Program-made: the position numbers and the translations under genes
The notes under the pieces: generated by a model
Database searches by the model: none
What the model was told of the DNA's origin: nothing
Seen by the model: the letters and a program-made list of their open reading frames with translations, nothing else
In this document: positions 40,249 through 49,017 of the stretch, in pieces
Layout: each line of letters starts with the position of its first letter
Numbering within the stretch: the first letter of the stretch is position 1
Source: Streptomyces flaveolus
GTDB lineage: Bacteria; Actinomycetota; Actinomycetes; Streptomycetales; Streptomycetaceae
Length of the DNA: 64,000 nucleotides
NCBI RefSeq assembly: GCF_014648815.1
Contig: NZ_BMRV01000013.1
Span: 183,819 to 247,818, forward strand
Reading direction: 5' to 3'

Positions 40249-41889
40249 ATGTCTGATGCAGACATGTTCAGACCTTCTCGGCGTGTCCTGCTCCGCGCCC
40301 CGTTCGCCGCTGCCGGCGCGGGCCTCCTGGCTGCCTGCACGGACTCCGGCTCCGCCCCGGGCCACGGCCCTCAAAAAGCGGTCGGCGGGGCTGCGTTCGT
40401 CCCGGCCGGGCCCCCGGGTTACGTCAATCCGTCCGACCCGGAAGTCCTCGCGGCCGAGCGGAAACGCGGGGCCGGCCCGGTGCGCACGTACCGGCTCACC
40501 GCCGCCGAGGCGACACTGGACCTCGGCGGGCGGTCCGTGCCGAGCTGGGCGTACGACGGAAAGCTGCCGGGACCCCTGGTGCGGGTCACCGCCGGCGACG
40601 TGCTCGACCTGACGCTCGCCAACCGGCTGCCCGCCAGCACCACGCTGCACTGTCACGGGGTGCGGCTGCGCTGCGACATGGACGGCGTGCCGGGCCTCAC
40701 CCAGGCGGCGATCCGTCCCGGGTCCGATTTCCGCTACCGCTTCACCGTTGGGCAGCCGGGAACGTACCTGCTCCACTCCCACGTCGGGGTGCAGGCCGAC
40801 CGGGCCCTGTACGCGCCGCTCGTCGTCGACGACCCGCGAGAACCCCTGTCCTACGACGAGGAGTGGGTCGTGGTCCTGGACGACTGGCTCGACGGTGTCG
40901 AGGGTTCCACCCCCGAGGAGGTTCTGGACCAGCTCAGGCCCGCCGGCTCCGCGGACGGGGGCCACATGGCCATGGGCCCGGGCCGCGGCGGGAGCCCCAG
41001 CCGGCCGGCGACGGCGTTCCCCTCGCCGACGGGGAAACCCGCGGGCCCCTCGCGCGTGCTGCGCACCTCGCACAGCCGCATGCTGCACGGCGAGGGCGGC
41101 AGCGTCGCCCACCCCTGGCACCTGGTCAACGGGCGCCTGCCCGGTCATCCCGAGGTGTTCCGCTGCCGCCCCGGCGACCGTATCCGGCTGCGCATCATCA
41201 ACGCCGGCGCCGAAACGGCCTTCCGGGTCGCGCTGGGCGACCACGAGATGACGGTCACCCATACCGACGGCTATCCGGTGAAGCACACGCGGACCCATGC
41301 CCTTCTCGTCGGTATGGCGGAGCGGTACGACGTCCTGATCACCGCCCGGGACGGCGTCTTCCCCCTGGTCGCGCTGCCCGAGGGCAAGAAGGGCAGGGCC
41401 CTCGCCGTCCTGCGCACCGGCAAAGGGACCAGGAACCTGCCCCCTGCCGACGCCCACCCGGACGAACTCGACGGCCGGACCGTCCCCGCACGCCGTCTCG
41501 TGCCCGACGACTCCGTGGCCCTGGACGACCGTGAACCCGACCGCGAGATGCGCATCCGGATCACCGGCGGCATGGAGAGGTTCGACTGGGGGTTCGACCA
41601 CCAGGCCTACTCCGTGCAGCAGCGCCGTGCGGTGCGCGCGGGTGAACGGGTACGGCTCACCCTCATCAACGCCACGGACATGTGGCATCCGATGCACCTG
41701 CACGGGCACACCTTCGCCATCACCGGACTGGACGGCGTGGGCGCGCGCAAGGACACCGCGGTGGTCCTCCCGCACCGCAAACTGGTGCTCGACTTCGACG
41801 CCGACAACCCGGGTCTGTGGATGCTGCACTGCCACAACCAGTACCACTCGGAGAGCGGCATGATGACGGTACTGGGATACCGCCGATAG
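40249..41889 (+). CDS. Secreted multicopper oxidase (laccase/copper-oxidase type)
   Basis: A 546-residue exported three-domain multicopper oxidase. The N-terminus has a Tat motif and lipobox (SRRVLLRAPFAAAGAGLLAA then Cys). All four copper motifs are intact: HCHG at residues 134-137, HSH at 176-178, HPMHLHGH at 480-487 and HCHNQYHSESGMM from 527, where Cys528, His533 and Met538 form the type 1 site with methionine as axial ligand. A Gly/Met/His insert (GGHMAMGPGRGG) precedes the second domain and might bind copper. No strong ribosome site is seen before ATG 40249; ATG 40264 is an alternative. It probably oxidises phenolics or Cu(I). Confidence 0.92.
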   Translation: MSDADMFRPSRRVLLRAPFAAAGAGLLAACTDSGSAPGHGPQKAVGGAAFVPAGPPGYVNPSDPEVLAAERKRGAGPVRTYRLTAAEATLDLGGRSVPSWAYDGKLPGPLVRVTAGDVLDLTLANRLPASTTLHCHGVRLRCDMDGVPGLTQAAIRPGSDFRYRFTVGQPGTYLLHSHVGVQADRALYAPLVVDDPREPLSYDEEWVVVLDDWLDGVEGSTPEEVLDQLRPAGSADGGHMAMGPGRGGSPSRPATAFPSPTGKPAGPSRVLRTSHSRMLHGEGGSVAHPWHLVNGRLPGHPEVFRCRPGDRIRLRIINAGAETAFRVALGDHEMTVTHTDGYPVKHTRTHALLVGMAERYDVLITARDGVFPLVALPEGKKGRALAVLRTGKGTRNLPPADAHPDELDGRTVPARRLVPDDSVALDDREPDREMRIRITGGMERFDWGFDHQAYSVQQRRAVRAGERVRLTLINATDMWHPMHLHGHTFAITGLDGVGARKDTAVVLPHRKLVLDFDADNPGLWMLHCHNQYHSESGMMTVLGYRR

Positions 41890-41934
41890 GCCGTACCCGG
41901 TCGCTCAGGGCGGCGGCGCCACTAGGCTGCGGCG

Positions 41935-42708
41935 ATGGAGCGATTGACCGACGTGCCCGAGAGCCCCGCCCGGCCCGGAGACGAGGGCCGGGCGAACGAC
42001 TACGACCGTTTCGCCGAGCTGTACGCGGCGGAGACTGAGAACAACCTCGTCAACGCGTACTACGCACGGCCCGCGATGCTGGCCCTCGCGGGGGACGTCG
42101 CCGGCCGTCGCATCCTGGACGCCGGCTGCGGCTCGGGCCCCCTGTCCGCCGCCCTGCGCGACCGCGGCGCCGTCGTCACGGGCATCGACGCCAGCGCCCG
42201 GATGCTGGCGCTGGCCAGGCGGCGGCTCGGTGACGGCGTGGCCCTGCACATGGCCGACCTGAGCGACCGGCTGCCGTTCGACGACGGCGCGTTCGACGAC
42301 GTGGTCGCCTCCCTCGTCCTGCACTACCTGGAGGACTGGGGGCCGGCGCTGGCCGAGATGCGGCGAGTGCTCGGGCCCGGCGGCCGGCTGATCGCGTCGG
42401 TGGACCATCCCCTCGTGGCCTACACGTTCCAGGAGCCCCGGCCGGACTACTTCGCGACCACCAGCTACACCTTCGACTGGACGTTCAACGGGCAGTCCTT
42501 CCCGATGAAGTTCTGGCGCAAGCCGTTGCACGCGATGGTCGATGCCTTCACCGGCGCCGGGTTCCGGCTTTCCGTCGTCAGCGAGCCGCAGCCCGACCCG
42601 GCCGCCCGTGAACTGTTCCCCGACGGCTTCCACGACCTCTCGACCACAGCGACCTTCCTGTTCTTCGTGCTCGAGGTACCGGCGTCGGCCACCGGCTCGG
42701 CCGACTAG
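41935..42708 (+). CDS. Class I SAM-dependent methyltransferase
   Basis: A 257-residue soluble methyltransferase of the Methyltransf_11 type. Motif I is RRILDAGCGSGPLSAALRDR, the acidic end of beta-2 is VVTGIDASARMLALARRR, and motif II/III regions are FDDVVASLVLHYLEDW and VLGPGGRLIASVDHP. The N-terminus ends NDYDRFAELYAAETENNLVN, seen in methyltransferases acting on small molecules. It follows the oxidase gene after 45 bases on the same strand and may be co-transcribed; the substrate is unknown. Confidence 0.9.
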   Translation: MERLTDVPESPARPGDEGRANDYDRFAELYAAETENNLVNAYYARPAMLALAGDVAGRRILDAGCGSGPLSAALRDRGAVVTGIDASARMLALARRRLGDGVALHMADLSDRLPFDDGAFDDVVASLVLHYLEDWGPALAEMRRVLGPGGRLIASVDHPLVAYTFQEPRPDYFATTSYTFDWTFNGQSFPMKFWRKPLHAMVDAFTGAGFRLSVVSEPQPDPAARELFPDGFHDLSTTATFLFFVLEVPASATGSAD

Positions 42709-42721
42709 CCGGTCACGCGTG

Positions 42722-42754
42722 GGGCCGGCGGCCACTGCATGTGGTCGCCGGCCC
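42722..42754. terminator. Bidirectional terminator between methyltransferase and lysyl oxidase genes
   Basis: GGGCCGGCGGCCAC (42722-42735) pairs with GTGGTCGCCGGCCC (42741-42754), 13 Watson-Crick pairs and one G-T, around TGCAT. It serves the convergent genes on each side. Confidence 0.8.
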
Positions 42755-42788
42755 TGTGGTCCGCGTCAGTGCTCTGCCCGGCGTCCGG

Positions 42789-44552
42789 TCAGTTCGCGTT
42801 CACCAGGTCGTGCGCCGGCACGGTCACCGTCCGCTTGCCCGGCTTGCCGCCGAGCACGATCTTGCGGAGTGCGCTGTTGTTGTCGAGGTTGGTCTCCTTC
42901 AGCCGCTTCTCCGGGTTGGCCAGAACCTGGATGTAGTAGGTGCCGTTGGGCACCTGGGTGATGTCGAAGGACTGGCCCGGCAGGTCCTGGGTGTACGTGT
43001 CGCCGGAGCCGACGTCCAGCACCTCACGGACGGAGATCGAGTTCTCCTGGCCGCAGGCGGTCGAGAGGTCGGTGTTGAAGGGGTGCCAGTTGGCGTTCTT
43101 CACCGTGTAGTCGACCGCGTCGGTGTTGGCCAGGCAGAAGGCCTCCTTGCCGCTGCGCACGGCCTCCTTCTTGTCCGCCTTCAGCAGCCGGTAGCTGGCG
43201 AAGTCGGTGAAGTGCCAGTGCACATGGCCCGGGCGCGGGTCCCATTCCATGGTGCCGGTCGGGGTGTAGCCGACCTGCTTGCCCTTGGCGTCGTAGAAGT
43301 ACTGGTAGGCGTCCATCTTGGCCTTGCCGGGCGAACGGAAGCCGTCCACCACCAGCTGCGCCGGACCGGCGTTCCACACGTTGGCGCTGAAGGCCAGGTA
43401 GTCCTTGCCGGGGATGTTCTCCTCGCCATCGCTGATGACGATCCCGTAGGCCGGCAGCGAGCGCAGGTCGGGCTTGGGAACGTCCGGGACGGAGGTCTTG
43501 CCGACGGGCCGCTTCGACAGCGGCTTCAGCGCCGGCGCCCTGCGCGAGCCGTCGGTCTGCCCGCCCGTGTCGCCGATCCGTGTCGCGCGTGCGGCCTGCT
43601 CCTTCTTCACCGCCCAGGGCAGGGCCGGAGGCGCCGCCTTCAGCGGTCCGTGGCCCACGTTGTACGAGGGGCCCGCGCCGCTCGTCACCGGCGCGGCGGC
43701 CTGGGCGGGCGTCGGGGCGTGTCCCGGGCCGTGGCCCGCGTGCCCGGACGGCGCCTGGTGGCCGGCTCCGTGCCCGGTGTGCTCGCCGGCCTCGGCGGAC
43801 TGCGCGGAGCGGGAGGCCCGCGCGGCGACGCCCTCCTCGTCCTCGTAGCTCCGCTCTTCCACGGTCACCTTCACCGTGGCCGGCTTGTCGGCGATGCCGA
43901 ACAGGTCGCGGTACTTCTTGGCGACGCCGACCTTGGCGGTGTACGTACCGGCCGCCAGCTTGATCGGGTTGCTGTAGGAACCCGCGTAGGTGTTGGCCGC
44001 CCAGCCCTTCTCGACGCCCCACACCGAACCGAGGGTGAACGCATTGGTGGGGCAGCTCTCCGGATACTTGGAGGTGGCGGGCGCGTCGGGGCGCACCCGG
44101 CCGCTGGCGTTGTTCGGGCAGAAGTCCTCGGTCCGGCTGAGGACCTTCTTGCCCGCCTTGTCGGTGACCGTGATCTCCGCGAAGCCGGGCAGGCCGGAGA
44201 AGTCCTTCACCGTGCCCTTGGGCAGCGTCTTGGTCTTGGCCTTGCCGCCCTCGTACACGGTCTGGGTGATGGTCACCGGGTCCTTGTAGGACTTCCGGGT
44301 CACCTTCAGCTCCAGCGGCGTCCCCTCGGCGGTGAGGTAGGTGCCGAGGTCGAGGTAGACGCCCGGGTCCTCCTTCCAGGAGGTGAGCGTGATCGAGTTG
44401 GTCGCGGCGATGAGGCTCAGCTTGGGCCCTGTCGCGGCCTTCGCCGGCTCCGACGTGGCGGCCACGAGCCCGGCCGTCACGGCCAGGGCGGCGACGGCCG
44501 TGGTACCTGCGAGCAGCGGACGCCGCAGCCGGGTGGTGCGCGTTCTGGTCAT
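42789..44552 (-). CDS. Secreted lysyl oxidase family protein with His/Gly-rich linker
   Basis: A 587-residue exported protein. A basic start and hydrophobic core end near residue 37 (SEPAKA-AT). Residues ~40-235 are an extra N-terminal domain with four cysteines. Residues ~254-277 form a linker with six histidines spaced by Gly (TGHGAGHQ, SGHAGHGPGH). The C-terminal ~230 residues match the lysyl oxidase catalytic domain: copper-binding GHVHWHFTDFASYRLL, then AFCLANTDAVDYTVKNANWH and GTYYIQVLANPEKRLKETNL. Animal lysyl oxidases oxidatively deaminate peptidyl lysine; bacterial roles are poorly known. The linker may load copper. ATG 44552 follows GAGGGA. Confidence 0.88.
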   Translation of the reverse strand: MTRTRTTRLRRPLLAGTTAVAALAVTAGLVAATSEPAKAATGPKLSLIAATNSITLTSWKEDPGVYLDLGTYLTAEGTPLELKVTRKSYKDPVTITQTVYEGGKAKTKTLPKGTVKDFSGLPGFAEITVTDKAGKKVLSRTEDFCPNNASGRVRPDAPATSKYPESCPTNAFTLGSVWGVEKGWAANTYAGSYSNPIKLAAGTYTAKVGVAKKYRDLFGIADKPATVKVTVEERSYEDEEGVAARASRSAQSAEAGEHTGHGAGHQAPSGHAGHGPGHAPTPAQAAAPVTSGAGPSYNVGHGPLKAAPPALPWAVKKEQAARATRIGDTGGQTDGSRRAPALKPLSKRPVGKTSVPDVPKPDLRSLPAYGIVISDGEENIPGKDYLAFSANVWNAGPAQLVVDGFRSPGKAKMDAYQYFYDAKGKQVGYTPTGTMEWDPRPGHVHWHFTDFASYRLLKADKKEAVRSGKEAFCLANTDAVDYTVKNANWHPFNTDLSTACGQENSISVREVLDVGSGDTYTQDLPGQSFDITQVPNGTYYIQVLANPEKRLKETNLDNNSALRKIVLGGKPGKRTVTVPAHDLVNAN

Positions 44553-44867
44553 CGTTCCCTCGTCCTCCGGTGCTGTGAGAAGGAGACAGGCGGCGGGCGG
44601 CACGACGTGTCGGCGAGGACAGCCGCAGGGCCGGCCCTGTGGGGGGCACTTGCTGTGCCCGCGCTGTGAGAGGAACGGACCCGACGCTCGGTTGTCCGCA
44701 GGTCGGAACCGGCGGGATGTTGGCCGGATAACTCCGTTGCGGAGGAAATCGGGTCATTTTCCGGGCGAGCGCCCACCTGGTGACAGGACTTCTGATATTG
44801 ACTGCGGCCGGCCGGCTCTCACGGACCGCCGGAGCCGACGCGCGTGCCGTGAACCCCGACCCCCTCA
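44553..44867. other. Gene-free 315-base stretch upstream of lysyl oxidase
   Basis: It holds a weak 6-bp hairpin (GGGCAC 44644-44649 / GTGCCC 44655-44660) and an AT-richer patch near 44730-44800 that may contain the lysyl oxidase promoter. I could not place -35 and -10 elements with confidence and see no coding sequence. Confidence 0.4.
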
Positions 44868-45875
44868 TCACACGGTGCGTTCGGGGATCGTCGGCAGGAC
44901 CTTCTCGGCGATGGCGAGGAGGGCGCTGTCGTCCGGGAGGGCTCCGGACGTGCTCCACACGGTGATGTCGTAGAACCCGCCCCGGTCCTTCCCATCGAAG
45001 GCCACGGACAGCGTTCTGGCCAGGGGGCCCTGCTCGACCGGCCCGCCGGATCCGCCGCCCCCGAGATTGATCTCGATCCTCATGGTGTGGTCCGAGGAGA
45101 AGACCGCGGGCCGGCCGAGGACCGCGAGCGTCTTGACGTCCGTCTCCTCACCGAACTTCATCAGTTTCACGTACTGGGCGATCGACAGCTCGTTGTACGT
45201 GGCCGAGACGTTCACGGTGTAGGTGTCGAACTGGACCTCGGCCTCCGGCTGGGCGATCTTCCCGTCGGTGAGGGGAGCGGTGTTGCTGGTGCCGGAGGCC
45301 ACGGTCGCGGACTCCGCGGGCGTTCCGAGGAGCTGGGCCAAGTCGGACCGGTTGAGCGCCTTGCACAGCTCCTCGCCGGTCACAGCCCGGGGTGTCCTCT
45401 CGTAGGCACTCGGCAGCTCCTCGCCTTCCCCGCTCGAACACGAGGCGGCCCGCGGCGTGCTGTTGTCGTCGTCGGGCATCAGTTCCGGGCCCAGCCACAG
45501 CGCGGCCCCGAGTGCCGCGAACACGGCCACGGCGGCGACGGCCTGGCCCCACGCGTTGGGTTCCTTCTCCGGCGTCGGCGGGGTGGGACGCTGCACCACA
45601 GCCTGCGGCTGCGGCTGCGGCTGTGCGGCAGCGTGGGCCACCACCCCGTCCGCGGAGGCCGCCGGGCTCGGGTTCCGGCGGGCGCGCAGGGCCTGGACCA
45701 CCGTGTGGACCCGTATCGCGGTGAACACCAGGAACGCCGTGCCGATCGCGGCCGGCACCCATTCCGCGTCGCGGACGGCGAGATACATGATGCGCACGCC
45801 GAAGACGGACCCGACCACGATGAGCAGAGGCTCCCGGACCCAGAAGGGCAGGAGACGGATGAGGAAACCGAGCAT
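44868..45875 (-). CDS. Membrane protein with extracytoplasmic domain, possibly DUF6215
   Basis: A 335-residue protein. Two helices at the N-terminus (EPLLIVVGSVFGVRIMYLAV and WVPAAIGTAFLVFTAI), a basic and Gln/Pro-rich cytoplasmic loop (PQPQPQ), and a third helix near residue 112 (GQAVAAVAVFAALGAALWLG). The remaining ~200 residues are outside and include VTGEELCKALNRSDLAQLLG and ATYNELSIAQYVKLMKFGEE. The arrangement resembles the Streptomyces DUF6215 family as I remember it. Function unknown. No operon partner. Confidence 0.7.
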   Translation of the reverse strand: MLGFLIRLLPFWVREPLLIVVGSVFGVRIMYLAVRDAEWVPAAIGTAFLVFTAIRVHTVVQALRARRNPSPAASADGVVAHAAAQPQPQPQAVVQRPTPPTPEKEPNAWGQAVAAVAVFAALGAALWLGPELMPDDDNSTPRAASCSSGEGEELPSAYERTPRAVTGEELCKALNRSDLAQLLGTPAESATVASGTSNTAPLTDGKIAQPEAEVQFDTYTVNVSATYNELSIAQYVKLMKFGEETDVKTLAVLGRPAVFSSDHTMRIEINLGGGGSGGPVEQGPLARTLSVAFDGKDRGGFYDITVWSTSGALPDDSALLAIAEKVLPTIPERTV

Positions 45876-45995
45876 CCGGTGATCTCACCAGGCAAGATCA
45901 CGCCTGGCTGTGACGGAAGCCACAGTTCCGGGTCACGGGTGTGTAGCGTGCGAATGCGGTTGCGGCAGAGCCTGGGAGTCCGGTGAGGTACTCGC

Positions 45996-47228
45996 ATGGA
46001 CGGTGCCACGGAGCAGAGGCGGCGGGCGCGACCGGGCGGTGCGGACCGTACCGCCGGGAGGCACCCGGCTCCGTGGCACCGGGCGGCGGTGCTCGCCGCC
46101 CTGATGCTGGCCGCCTTCACCTTCAACACGGCCGAGAACCTGCCGATCGGCCTCCTGGAACTCATCGCCGACAGCCTGCGCGTGTCGGTGTCAGCAGTGG
46201 GTCTTCTGGTCACCGGGTACGGCGTGACGGTGGCCGTCGCCTCACTGCCGCTCGCGCACGTGATGCGGGCGGTGCCCCGCCGTCATGTGCTCACCGGACT
46301 GCTGGCCGCGCTGGTCGTGTCCAGCCTGGTCGCGGCGCTGGCCACGTCGTATTGGGTACTCCTCGGGGCGCGGCTGCTGACCGCGCTCGCCCAGGCGCTG
46401 TTCTGGGCCGTGATGGGGCCGGTCGCGGTGGGCCTGTTCGCGCCCGTGATCCGTGGGCGTGTGGTCGGCGCCCTGTCCGTCGCCGGTTCGCTCGCCCTCG
46501 TCCTCGGTGTGCCCGCCGGAAGCTGGCTGGGGCGGCAGAGCGGCTGGCCGGTGCCGGTCGCCGTGCCGGCGGCCCTCGGCGCCGTCTGCCTGGTGACGAT
46601 CGCCGCATTGCTGCCGACCTCACGTCCGGAAGAGGAGCCCGCCGCCTACGGGACCGGTCCCGACGCCCGACGGTTCGGGGTCGTGCTGGCGGCCGGAGCC
46701 CTGTCCGCCACAGGGGCGTTCACGGGATACACGTACATCGTGAAGTTCCTCGGCGACGTCAGCGGGTTCTCCCCGAGCACGGTCAGCGCCCTGCTCGTGG
46801 CCTTCGGTGCCGCGTGCCTGGCCGGGGTGAGCATCACCGGAGTCCTGCTGGACCGCTTCCCGCACGCCGCCCTGGCCACTGCCGTGGCCACGCAGGCGGT
46901 GGGCATGCTCGGCCTGTACGCGGCCGGCTCCGATCCGGTGGCGGCGGTGGTGTTCGTGATGATGGTCGGCGGTGCGCTGGGTCCGGTGTTCATGACCACC
47001 CAGAACGAGATGCTGCGGTGCGCACCCGGCCGTACGGACCTCGCCCTCGCGGCGAACTCCGGGGCCTACAACGCCGGCATCGCGGCGGGCGCCGCGCTCG
47101 GAGGGCTGGTTCTGCCGCTCGCCGACGTGCGGGGCACCTTCCTCGCCGGCGCACTGCTGACCGTCGGGGCCTGCGCGGTCCTGCTCGGCGGGAGGCTGCT
47201 GCGGCCGGAGACGGGATCCGCCGAGTAG
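45996..47228 (+). CDS. Major facilitator superfamily efflux transporter (DHA1/AraJ type)
   Basis: A 410-residue, 12-helix exporter. The first helix is AAVLAALMLAAFTFNTAENL with the acidic NTAENLPIGLLELIA segment typical of AraJ/Cmx-like drug and sugar efflux proteins. Loop 2-3 reads PLAHVMRAVPRRHVLTG. GGTGAGG precedes ATG 45996. It is transcribed alone and is convergent with the amino acid permease gene. The substrate is unknown. The 188-base gap 47229-47416 has no feature I trust. Confidence 0.87.
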   Translation: MDGATEQRRRARPGGADRTAGRHPAPWHRAAVLAALMLAAFTFNTAENLPIGLLELIADSLRVSVSAVGLLVTGYGVTVAVASLPLAHVMRAVPRRHVLTGLLAALVVSSLVAALATSYWVLLGARLLTALAQALFWAVMGPVAVGLFAPVIRGRVVGALSVAGSLALVLGVPAGSWLGRQSGWPVPVAVPAALGAVCLVTIAALLPTSRPEEEPAAYGTGPDARRFGVVLAAGALSATGAFTGYTYIVKFLGDVSGFSPSTVSALLVAFGAACLAGVSITGVLLDRFPHAALATAVATQAVGMLGLYAAGSDPVAAVVFVMMVGGALGPVFMTTQNEMLRCAPGRTDLALAANSGAYNAGIAAGAALGGLVLPLADVRGTFLAGALLTVGACAVLLGGRLLRPETGSAE

Positions 47229-47416
47229 ACCTTCAACCTCTGGGCCCGGGGAACTCCCGCAGCAGCAGCGGCTCCGATACGACTTCGGTGAGCGACGCGG
47301 CCTTGGCCGAGTCGCGATCGCGGAGCGCCGGTGTCACCGCGACAGCGCTCACACCGGTCCGGAAATCCCCGGCTCGGCTGCCGAACGGGCTCGGCCGTCC
47401 TGCCTTCCCCGCGGCG

Positions 47417-48871
47417 TCATCGCGGTGCGCGGGCCGGCTCCTCCAGACCGGCCCCGTCACCGTCCGGGGTCGCGCCGGCCGTCTTCTCCGCGGCGGATTC
47501 CGGCTGTGCGTCCGGATGCCGCGGCCGGACCCAGAGGGCGTGGACGCCTCCGAGGAGCGCCAGCCACACCGCGCCGACGACCAGGGCGATCCGGGTGCTC
47601 CCGTCGAAGGCGAGCAGCACCATGACCGCGGCCATGAAGACGATGGCGGCGATCTGGCCGTAGGGCCAGAAGGGGGCGGGGAACGTCAGCGACGCCCGCT
47701 CCTCGGCGGACATCGTCCTGCGCGCCCTGACATGGGTCAGGAGGATCATCAGCCATACCCAGACGGTGGCGAAGGTCGCGATCGAGGAGATGATCAGGAA
47801 GATCCTGCCGGGCATGAGGACGTTCATCAGCACGCCGAGGAGCAGGGCCCCGATCATGACGAGGGTGGTCACCCACGGCACGCCGTTGCGGGTGACCCGC
47901 AGCATGACCGCGGGGCCCTGGCGCCGCTCCGCCAGACCGAACATCGTGCGGCCCGCGGCGAAGATGTCGCTGTTGATCGCGGACAGGGCGGCGGTGAGGA
48001 CGACGAGGTTGAGGACGGCGGCCGCGGACTTGAGTCCGACGCCGGCGAAGATCTCGACGAAGGGGCTGCCCGACGCGTCGATGTCCTGCCAGGGGGTGAT
48101 CGACATGATCACCGCGAGGGTCAGCACGTAGAAGAGGATGATGCGCAGCGGGATGGAGTTGACCGCGCTGGGGATGGTCTTCTCCGGCGACTCGGCCTCG
48201 CCGGCCGTGACGCCGATGATCTCCGTGCCGCCGAAGGCGAACATGACCACGGCGAACGACATCACGAAGCCGTCGGCGCCGCCGGCGAAGAAGCCGCCGT
48301 GGCTCCACAGGTTCGACAGGCCGACGTGGCCGTCGCCGCTGCCGAGACCGAAGGCGATCACGGCGATGCCGACGAGGATCATCGCGACGATGGCCACGAT
48401 CTTCACCAGGGACAGCCAGAACTCCAGCTCGCCGAAGACCTTGACGCTGACGAGGTTGAGCGCGCCGATGAGCAGGACGGCGGCCAGCACCCAGATCCAG
48501 CGGGGCACGTCGGGGAACCAGAAGCCCATGTAGACGCCGACCGCGGTGATGTCCGCGACGCAGACGATGACCATCTCGAAGGCGTACGTCCAGCCCGTGG
48601 TGAACCCGGCGAGCGGGCCGAGGTGCCTGGTCGCGTACTCGCCGAAGGAGCCGGCGCTCGGCGAGGCCACGGCCATCTCGCCGAGGGACCGCAGCACGAG
48701 GAAGACGGCCGCTCCGCCGATCAGATAGGCGAGGAGGACGGCGGGCCCACCGGCCTGGATGGACTCGGACGAGCCGTAGAAGAGCCCCGTGCCGATGGCG
48801 GAACCGAGGGCCATGAAGCGGATGTGCCGGGAGCGGAGCCCGCGGCTCAGACCGGTGGTGTCGGTACGCAA
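47417..48871 (-). CDS. Amino acid permease (APC family), probable histidine importer
   Basis: A 484-residue, 12-helix amino acid/proton symporter of the AAT type. The signature helix 1 reads FMALGSAIGTGLFYGSSESI, followed by AGGPAVLLAYLIGGAAVFLV and LGEMAVASPSAGSFGEYA. The start is set at TTG 48871 (LRTDTTGLSRGLRSRHI), which has GAGGGAGA upstream; the longer frame reads through the divergent promoter. The tail is hydrophilic. It shares a promoter region with the IclR gene at 49018 and flanks hutC and hutUG, so histidine or urocanate is the likely substrate (context only). Confidence 0.85.
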   Translation of the reverse strand: MRTDTTGLSRGLRSRHIRFMALGSAIGTGLFYGSSESIQAGGPAVLLAYLIGGAAVFLVLRSLGEMAVASPSAGSFGEYATRHLGPLAGFTTGWTYAFEMVIVCVADITAVGVYMGFWFPDVPRWIWVLAAVLLIGALNLVSVKVFGELEFWLSLVKIVAIVAMILVGIAVIAFGLGSGDGHVGLSNLWSHGGFFAGGADGFVMSFAVVMFAFGGTEIIGVTAGEAESPEKTIPSAVNSIPLRIILFYVLTLAVIMSITPWQDIDASGSPFVEIFAGVGLKSAAAVLNLVVLTAALSAINSDIFAAGRTMFGLAERRQGPAVMLRVTRNGVPWVTTLVMIGALLLGVLMNVLMPGRIFLIISSIATFATVWVWLMILLTHVRARRTMSAEERASLTFPAPFWPYGQIAAIVFMAAVMVLLAFDGSTRIALVVGAVWLALLGGVHALWVRPRHPDAQPESAAEKTAGATPDGDGAGLEEPARAPR

Positions 48872-48975
48872 ACGAGTGTCTCCCTCTTCGGGGTGTGCGC
48901 CGGAAGGTGCGACGGACCGTTTTCCGTGTCGATCCCCGCCGGTCCGTCGTCCGAGCTCGCGGCGGGGACGACGGC

Positions 48976-48997
48976 CTGTATATTCCTGTCTATACAG
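48976..48997. promoter_or_regulatory. Perfect CTGTATA-N8-TATACAG dyad
   Basis: Arms 48976-48982 and 48991-48997 are perfectly complementary. The AT-rich element lies 20 bases before the IclR start at 49018 and ~105 bases from the permease start, so it can control both. IclR proteins commonly bind palindromes of this size; it differs from the GGATCC-type sites of the other IclR gene. Confidence 0.65.
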
Positions 48998-49017
48998 GAG
49001 CGTCAAGGGGTGGTCCG

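Noticed and set aside
47233..47460. 75-codon minus-strand frame between MFS and permease genes
   Set aside because: It resembles a decayed regulator end at first sight, but no motif is convincing and it overlaps the end of the permease gene.
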